Assembly: GCA_021816665.1 (NCBI GenBank)
Contig: JAKAXI010000145.1
Span: forward strand, 1-5,865
DNA length: 5,865 bases
Direction: 5' to 3'
DNA from: Bacillota bacterium
Lineage (GTDB): Bacteria > Bacillota > Bacilli > Alicyclobacillales > Alicyclobacillaceae
Part shown: one piece after another, positions 5,749-5,865 of the stretch
Position numbering within the stretch: the first letter of the stretch is position 1
Layout: each line of letters begins with the position of its first letter
The notes under the pieces: model-generated
Databases searched by the model: none
Told to the model about the DNA's origin: nothing
The model's input: the letters and a program-made list of their open reading frames with translations, nothing else
Position numbers and translations under genes: made by a program

Positions 5749-5865
5749 ATGCAGAACAACATTGGTACCGTAGATAGGTACGTACGTTTGACCGCGGGAC
5801 TTCTTGCGCTCGGTGCCGGCGTGAGCATGCGGCGCCAAAGTCCAGGACGGACGCTGCTGATGTCG
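5749..5865 (+). CDS. DUF2892 (YgaP-like transmembrane) family protein, 3' end beyond the window (partial)
   Basis: Thirty-nine codons are visible, beginning MQNNIGTVDRYVRLTAG and continuing LLALGAGVSMRRQSPGRTLL. The N-terminus (N-hG-x-DR-hRh-hhG, followed by a hydrophobic helix) is the signature of the small inner-membrane DUF2892 family, whose members are typically 60-80 aa with two membrane segments. Their role is unknown; some are fused to rhodanese domains. AAAGGGGTGA at 5734-5743 lies 5 nt before the ATG, a good ribosome binding site. The gene diverges from clpP across a 183-bp gap. I see no convincing sigma-A promoter for it; AATACT at 5706-5711 is a possible -10 without a -35. Whether the CtsR site also affects it is unknown. 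Confidence 0.75.
   Translation, partial: MQNNIGTVDRYVRLTAGLLALGAGVSMRRQSPGRTLLMS

Overview
The window reads as ordinary chromosome from a Gram-positive endospore-former-type Firmicute (Bacillota, order Bacillales). The Alicyclobacillus and relatives are my best guess from protein character and a base composition slightly above half GC. I base this on a short ThiI without a rhodanese domain paired with a NifZ/NifS-like desulfurase, a GapB-type GAPDH, a CtsR-type heptad operator in front of clpP, and strong Shine-Dalgarno sites. No mobile element, CRISPR array, tRNA or rRNA is visible.

Layout, right to left, because nearly everything is on the minus strand. At the far right (5749-5865, plus strand) starts a small DUF2892-type membrane protein cut by the window edge. 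It diverges from clpP (5565-4978). The 183-bp gap between them carries a clpP sigma-A promoter whose -35 box lies inside a three-heptad CtsR operator. clpP overlaps by four bases (GTGA) a MidA/NDUFAF7-family methyltransferase gene (4981-3908). A 120-bp gap with no convincing terminator follows. It contains an exact match to the CcpN operator consensus and a perfect 6-6-6 inverted repeat, and leads to a GapB-like glyceraldehyde-3-phosphate dehydrogenase (3765-2707). A strong hairpin separates gap from the nifS-thiI pair (2581-1427 and 1383-184). A small unidentified reading frame starts 9-15 bp after thiI and runs off the left edge.

How the genes work together: nifS (NifZ-like) and thiI form one sulfur-transfer unit in which the desulfurase loads persulfide sulfur for 4-thiouridine formation in tRNA. 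clpP and the methyltransferase look like one stress-controlled transcript. The gap gene looks gluconeogenic (NADP-tolerant) by three hints: a glycine where NAD enzymes carry Asp32, the Asn-Pro pair in the second cofactor loop, and a CcpN-like site upstream.

I found no obviously new multi-gene system. The points most worth a second look are the clpP-methyltransferase coupling under CtsR, the gap upstream operators, the hairpin in the clpP leader, and the unidentified frame after thiI.
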